Assembly (NCBI RefSeq): GCF_002926165.1
Contig: NZ_MAGP01000132.1
Span: 1 to 64,000 of the forward strand
DNA: 64,000 nucleotides
Reading direction: 5' to 3'
Origin: Micromonospora chalcea
GTDB lineage: Bacteria > Actinomycetota > Actinomycetes > Mycobacteriales > Micromonosporaceae
The notes beneath the pieces are model-generated. The model made no database searches and was not told the origin of the DNA. It was given only the letters and a program-made list of their open reading frames with translations. Both the position numbers and the translations under genes were made by a program. Below are positions 61,329 through 64,000 of the stretch, piece after piece. Numbering within the stretch: position 1 is the first letter of the stretch; every line of letters begins with the position of its first letter.

Positions 61329-62139
61329 TCCAGGAACTCCGGCGGAACCGGTGCCCCCGGTCGTCGAGGAGCGCCAGATCGCCGACGCGCCGTTCACCGG
61401 CGGCGGGGTGCCTGGCGCGTCGCGGCATGGCGGAGGCCGGCCGGTGCTGCCGACCGATCAGGCCGTCGTCGTCTTCGAGTCGGGTGGGTGGCGGTCATAT
61501 CCCACGTCCGGCAGTGATCGGGCACCGTGGCAGCAGCACGGATGGGGCGCCGCCTTCGACCTCGTCAGCGACGCGATGAGGAACGGCTCGTCGCCGCGCA
61601 CGCTGTCGATGCCCGAGGCGCTTCCCGACCCGTCGAACATGGGAGCGGTGGTCGAGCACTACCCGCCTGTCGTGAGCGGGGCACGTCTGTCGCCCGCAGA
61701 ACTCTTCGGCGCGGTGGGTCGGTGCCGCCGGCGGTATGCGGCGAAGGGGGTCGGGTTCCACGTCGCGGTTGTCGACGCCGGCGAACTGGGTCCCGGGTGG
61801 TACAGCCCGGACGGGACCCTGCTGATCCCGAGAAGCCGGCACGACCTCGGCGAGGAGTTGTCCTCCCTTCTTCCGGTCGCGTACGGCCGGGCGGAGTTCG
61901 ACGTCGGCGCATCGGTCGTCGTATCAGTGTCCGTCGACGCCGAGCGGGACGCTGCCGACGAGTACATGGAGCAACTCTGGATCGGAGGACTCGCGATAGG
62001 CGAGCTCGAAGGGTACGGCTCGGACCTGGGATGGGCGACGCGCGGCAACTATGCGGTGCTCGCCGGGTTCCATGACGTCGTCGGGCTGGACTCCGGCAGA
62101 CAGTTGGCTGTCGGTGCTGTCTGCTGGGCAGGGCTGTGA
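61309..62139 (+). CDS. SagB-fold protein 3 (divergent nitroreductase-like)
   Basis: A 276-residue protein in the style of SagB/McbC halves: GARLSPAELFGAVGRCRRRYAAKGVGFHVAVVDAGELGPGWYSPDG followed by ASVVVSVSVDAERDAADEYMEQLWIGGLAIGELEGYGSD, then YAVLAGFHDVVGLDSGRQLAVGAVC. The nitroreductase fold looks preserved, but the RRTxR FMN motif is not evident, so it may have lost catalysis or depend on its partner. It starts inside the YcaO gene and is followed one base later by the fourth SagB-fold gene. Confidence 0.65.
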   Translation: MTIRLSSPGTPAEPVPPVVEERQIADAPFTGGGVPGASRHGGGRPVLPTDQAVVVFESGGWRSYPTSGSDRAPWQQHGWGAAFDLVSDAMRNGSSPRTLSMPEALPDPSNMGAVVEHYPPVVSGARLSPAELFGAVGRCRRRYAAKGVGFHVAVVDAGELGPGWYSPDGTLLIPRSRHDLGEELSSLLPVAYGRAEFDVGASVVVSVSVDAERDAADEYMEQLWIGGLAIGELEGYGSDLGWATRGNYAVLAGFHDVVGLDSGRQLAVGAVCWAGL

Positions 62140-62140
62140 C

Positions 62141-63061
62141 ATGGGAGCCGCATACACGTGGGCTGCGGGAACGACCATGGAGAACGAGGGCTCCGACACC
62201 ATCCGGATCAGCGCACCGGCGCTGGGCCGGTCGTGGCGCCTGGGCGCGGGCCGCGTCGAGCGGCTTCTGCACCAGGTCGTCGCCGAGGAGTTCGATGACC
62301 CGGCCGTACAGCAGTTGATCCGCCTCGGTCTCCTGGTCGAACGCGAAGGTGCCGACGGCACGTCGTGGGGGCCGGTGCGCCGCTACCACGCCTGGAGCGG
62401 AATCGATCATTTTCGCGACGGAGCGGATTCGACTGGTGGCCTCCGGGCATCGGCGCTGCGGCTGTTCTCGCAAGACGACCTCGATGCCCTGCGCGAGCCG
62501 GCGGTCCCCGAGGGTCGCCGGGAGCAGATTCCCGAACCGTGGGCGGCGGTGGTCTGGACCGCTCTCACCCGGGTGCGCGCCAATCGCCGGCGGTTGCGCG
62601 AGGCGGTGCACCCGGCCGAGCTGCTCTACAGCTACGGAGCGGCCCACGGGCTACTGATCGTGTCGCGCGTGGACGGTCGCGTCCTGGTCACTGTGGCCGA
62701 CCCCGCCTCGTACGGTTCAGGAGTCCGCCTGGCGTCCATGGACGCCGCGGCGGATCCGCGACTTGACGTCCTGGCTCCCCTCGCCATCGGGGTCTTCGGC
62801 GATCTCGCCGCCTACCGGAGACGCTATCGCCACGAAAAGGCGTTCCGCGGCTTCCTCGTCGACGGCGGACGGCTGAGCGCGGAAGTCGCTCGCGCTCTTC
62901 GCGCGAAGGGCGTCAGCTCGACCACCCGCACGGGCTTCACCGACCCCGCTCTTCTGTCAGCGCTCGGCCTCCAGCCGTTCGTCCATCACCTCGCGGCTGC
63001 CTACGTCGCGGACGAGGTGGGCGCCGACCACCGATACGTCGCGACCCGGGTGGCACCGTGA
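62141..63061 (+). CDS. SagB-fold protein 4 (divergent dehydrogenase)
   Basis: A 306-residue protein. GPVRRYHAWSGIDHFRDG recalls the start of SagB domains; VHPAELLYSYGAAHGLLIVSRVDGRV and RYRHEKAFRGFLVDGGRLSAEVARALRAKGVSSTTRTGF match the PSAGALHPxE and helical parts of SagB. It looks like the counterpart of SagB 1, as protein 3 is of SagB 2. It overlaps the AMP-forming enzyme (GTGA). Confidence 0.65.
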   Translation: MGAAYTWAAGTTMENEGSDTIRISAPALGRSWRLGAGRVERLLHQVVAEEFDDPAVQQLIRLGLLVEREGADGTSWGPVRRYHAWSGIDHFRDGADSTGGLRASALRLFSQDDLDALREPAVPEGRREQIPEPWAAVVWTALTRVRANRRRLREAVHPAELLYSYGAAHGLLIVSRVDGRVLVTVADPASYGSGVRLASMDAAADPRLDVLAPLAIGVFGDLAAYRRRYRHEKAFRGFLVDGGRLSAEVARALRAKGVSSTTRTGFTDPALLSALGLQPFVHHLAAAYVADEVGADHRYVATRVAP

Positions 63062-64000
63062 CGACGAGAGGGGCAGGCGGCGCGACGGACCGTTGCACGG
63101 GGACGTTCGGGCTGCTCGAGCGCGTAGCCGGGGAGGTTCCCGACCGCCTCGCGCTGGTCGAACCGTTCGTGCGTGGTCTCACCTTCGCGGAGTGGTTGCA
63201 CGACTCGGTGGCGCTGGCCGCGCGCCTTTCCGAGGCAGGGATCACCAGTGGCATGCGTGTCGGTCTGCTGTTCGACCGCAGGCACTGGATCGATCTGTGC
63301 GTCGCCTACTTCGCGGTGCAACGGCTGGGCGCGGTCACTGTCACCGTCTCGGCGGGAGCTCCGGCGTCCGTCCGCGACTTCATCACCCAGGACGCCGGCA
63401 TCTCCGCATGGATCGCTGCGGACCCGTCGCCGGTGGGGAACGGCCCGGGCGGCGATCCGTATCAGGTTCTTCCGGTCGAGCCTCCGCGCTGTGGGGACCG
63501 GGTTCCCCCGCCGGCGACGACCCGCCCCGAGCAGACGGCCGACATCCTCTACACGTCCGGCACGACCGGCCTGCCCAAGGCGGTCGTGACGCCGCACGCG
63601 CTCTTCACGGAGGTCTACGCCCGCCCGCCGTCCGCTCACGGCGGCATCGGCCCGCCGATCCTGCACGCCTTCCCGATCGGTACGGCGGCCGCGCTCATGA
63701 TGTTGTACGCCCCGTTCCAGGGCATCGACGGGCCCGGGCTCACGCATCCCATCACCAGGGCGGTCGCGGCGCTGCCGGAGTTCAACACCAATGACGTGTG
63801 CAAGGCGGTCGCCGACTGTCAGGTCACCCTGTTGTTCCTGACGCCTGCCATGCTGGCACATCTCACGACGCTCACCTCGTCGCAACGTGAGATGCTCGCG
63901 TCTCTGGAGGTAATCCACTGCGGTTCGGCGCCGCTGAATCCGGCTCATGTGGAACGAATCCGCCGGATGCTGCCGTCCGTTCGGGTGGTCAACGCGTACG
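63058..64000 (+). CDS. AMP-forming acyl-activating enzyme (ANL superfamily), 3' partial
   Basis: A second ANL enzyme cut by the window end after about 314 codons. It begins GTG and reads TFGLLERVAGEVPDRLALVEP, with the A3 motif YTSGTTGLPKAV (Lys present) and later PLNPAHVERIRRM. It would activate an acid in the RiPP pathway, perhaps to cap the peptide or load a carrier. The overlap with the preceding gene shows it belongs to the same operon, which continues past the window. Confidence 0.88.
   Translation, partial: MTTRGAGGATDRCTGTFGLLERVAGEVPDRLALVEPFVRGLTFAEWLHDSVALAARLSEAGITSGMRVGLLFDRRHWIDLCVAYFAVQRLGAVTVTVSAGAPASVRDFITQDAGISAWIAADPSPVGNGPGGDPYQVLPVEPPRCGDRVPPPATTRPEQTADILYTSGTTGLPKAVVTPHALFTEVYARPPSAHGGIGPPILHAFPIGTAAALMMLYAPFQGIDGPGLTHPITRAVAALPEFNTNDVCKAVADCQVTLLFLTPAMLAHLTTLTSSQREMLASLEVIHCGSAPLNPAHVERIRRMLPSVRVVNAY

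Noticed and set aside
1..64000. tRNA, rRNA, CRISPR arrays, insertion sequences
   Set aside because: No cloverleaf, rRNA, spaced direct-repeat array or transposase was seen on reading both strands; not tested with a search tool.

Overview
The window is high-GC actinomycete DNA, most likely from the Micromonosporaceae. This is judged from the codon use, the many GTG starts and GTGA/ATGA overlaps, and the gene families present; the species cannot be named from sequence alone. It runs from a housekeeping edge (clpC end, adenosine deaminase, AraC regulator) through two unrelated biosynthetic regions separated by accessory genes.

Region 1 (about 2.7-33.2 kb) is an enediyne gene cluster. The five-gene warhead cassette is complete and collinear: UnbL/E3 (DUF1702), UnbV/E4 (FG-GAP plus ASPIC_UnbV), UnbU/E5 (RnfD-like membrane protein), the iterative enediyne polyketide synthase PKSE (KS-AT-ACP-KR-DH-PPTase, 1923 aa) and the hotdog thioesterase E10. 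Behind it, overlapping, come a flavin reductase, a His-rich membrane protein and a CopC-like protein, then a methyltransferase and an EF-hand protein. Minus-strand genes encode a cytochrome P450, an FMN-barrel protein and a 3-aminotransferase. A five-gene minus operon (O-methyltransferase, sugar C-methyltransferase, sugar N-methyltransferase, ketoreductase, glycosyltransferase) together with a distant NDP-hexose 2,3-dehydratase predicts a branched aminodeoxysugar. Export and protection may come from a DrrAB-type ABC exporter and an SRPBCC protein that could be CalC-like. DUF899, a large membrane protein and a secreted propeller protein complete the region.

Region 2 (about 33-48 kb) is accessory and mostly ordinary: an M50 protease, DoxX, a GH53 galactanase with an FN3-FN3-CBM2 partner, FmdB plus formamidase, a decayed cupin gene, an XRE regulator, an SDR, an aminoglycoside-phosphotransferase-like kinase, an epoxide hydrolase, a matrixin protease, a PadR pair, and a flavin monooxygenase with a MarR regulator and a clear operator.

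Region 3 (about 48.2-64 kb, running off the window) looks like an undescribed RiPP system. A 56-residue precursor with one cysteine near its C-terminus (core region about STALIQGGCTGGFTSL) has its own apparently leaderless promoter and a strong hairpin behind it. Next come two SagB/nitroreductase-fold proteins, a YcaO, two more divergent SagB-fold proteins and an AMP-forming ligase cut by the window end. Upstream lie a ParB/StrR-type regulator and a stand-alone condensation-domain protein. Divergently transcribed are an acyl carrier protein, a ketoreductase, a second AMP-forming enzyme, a transglutaminase-fold protein and a three-gene ABC exporter. No lanthipeptide-type dehydratase and no E1-like cyclodehydratase partner is visible. 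The set suggests a YcaO-modified peptide joined to an acyl or aminoacyl group built on a carrier protein.
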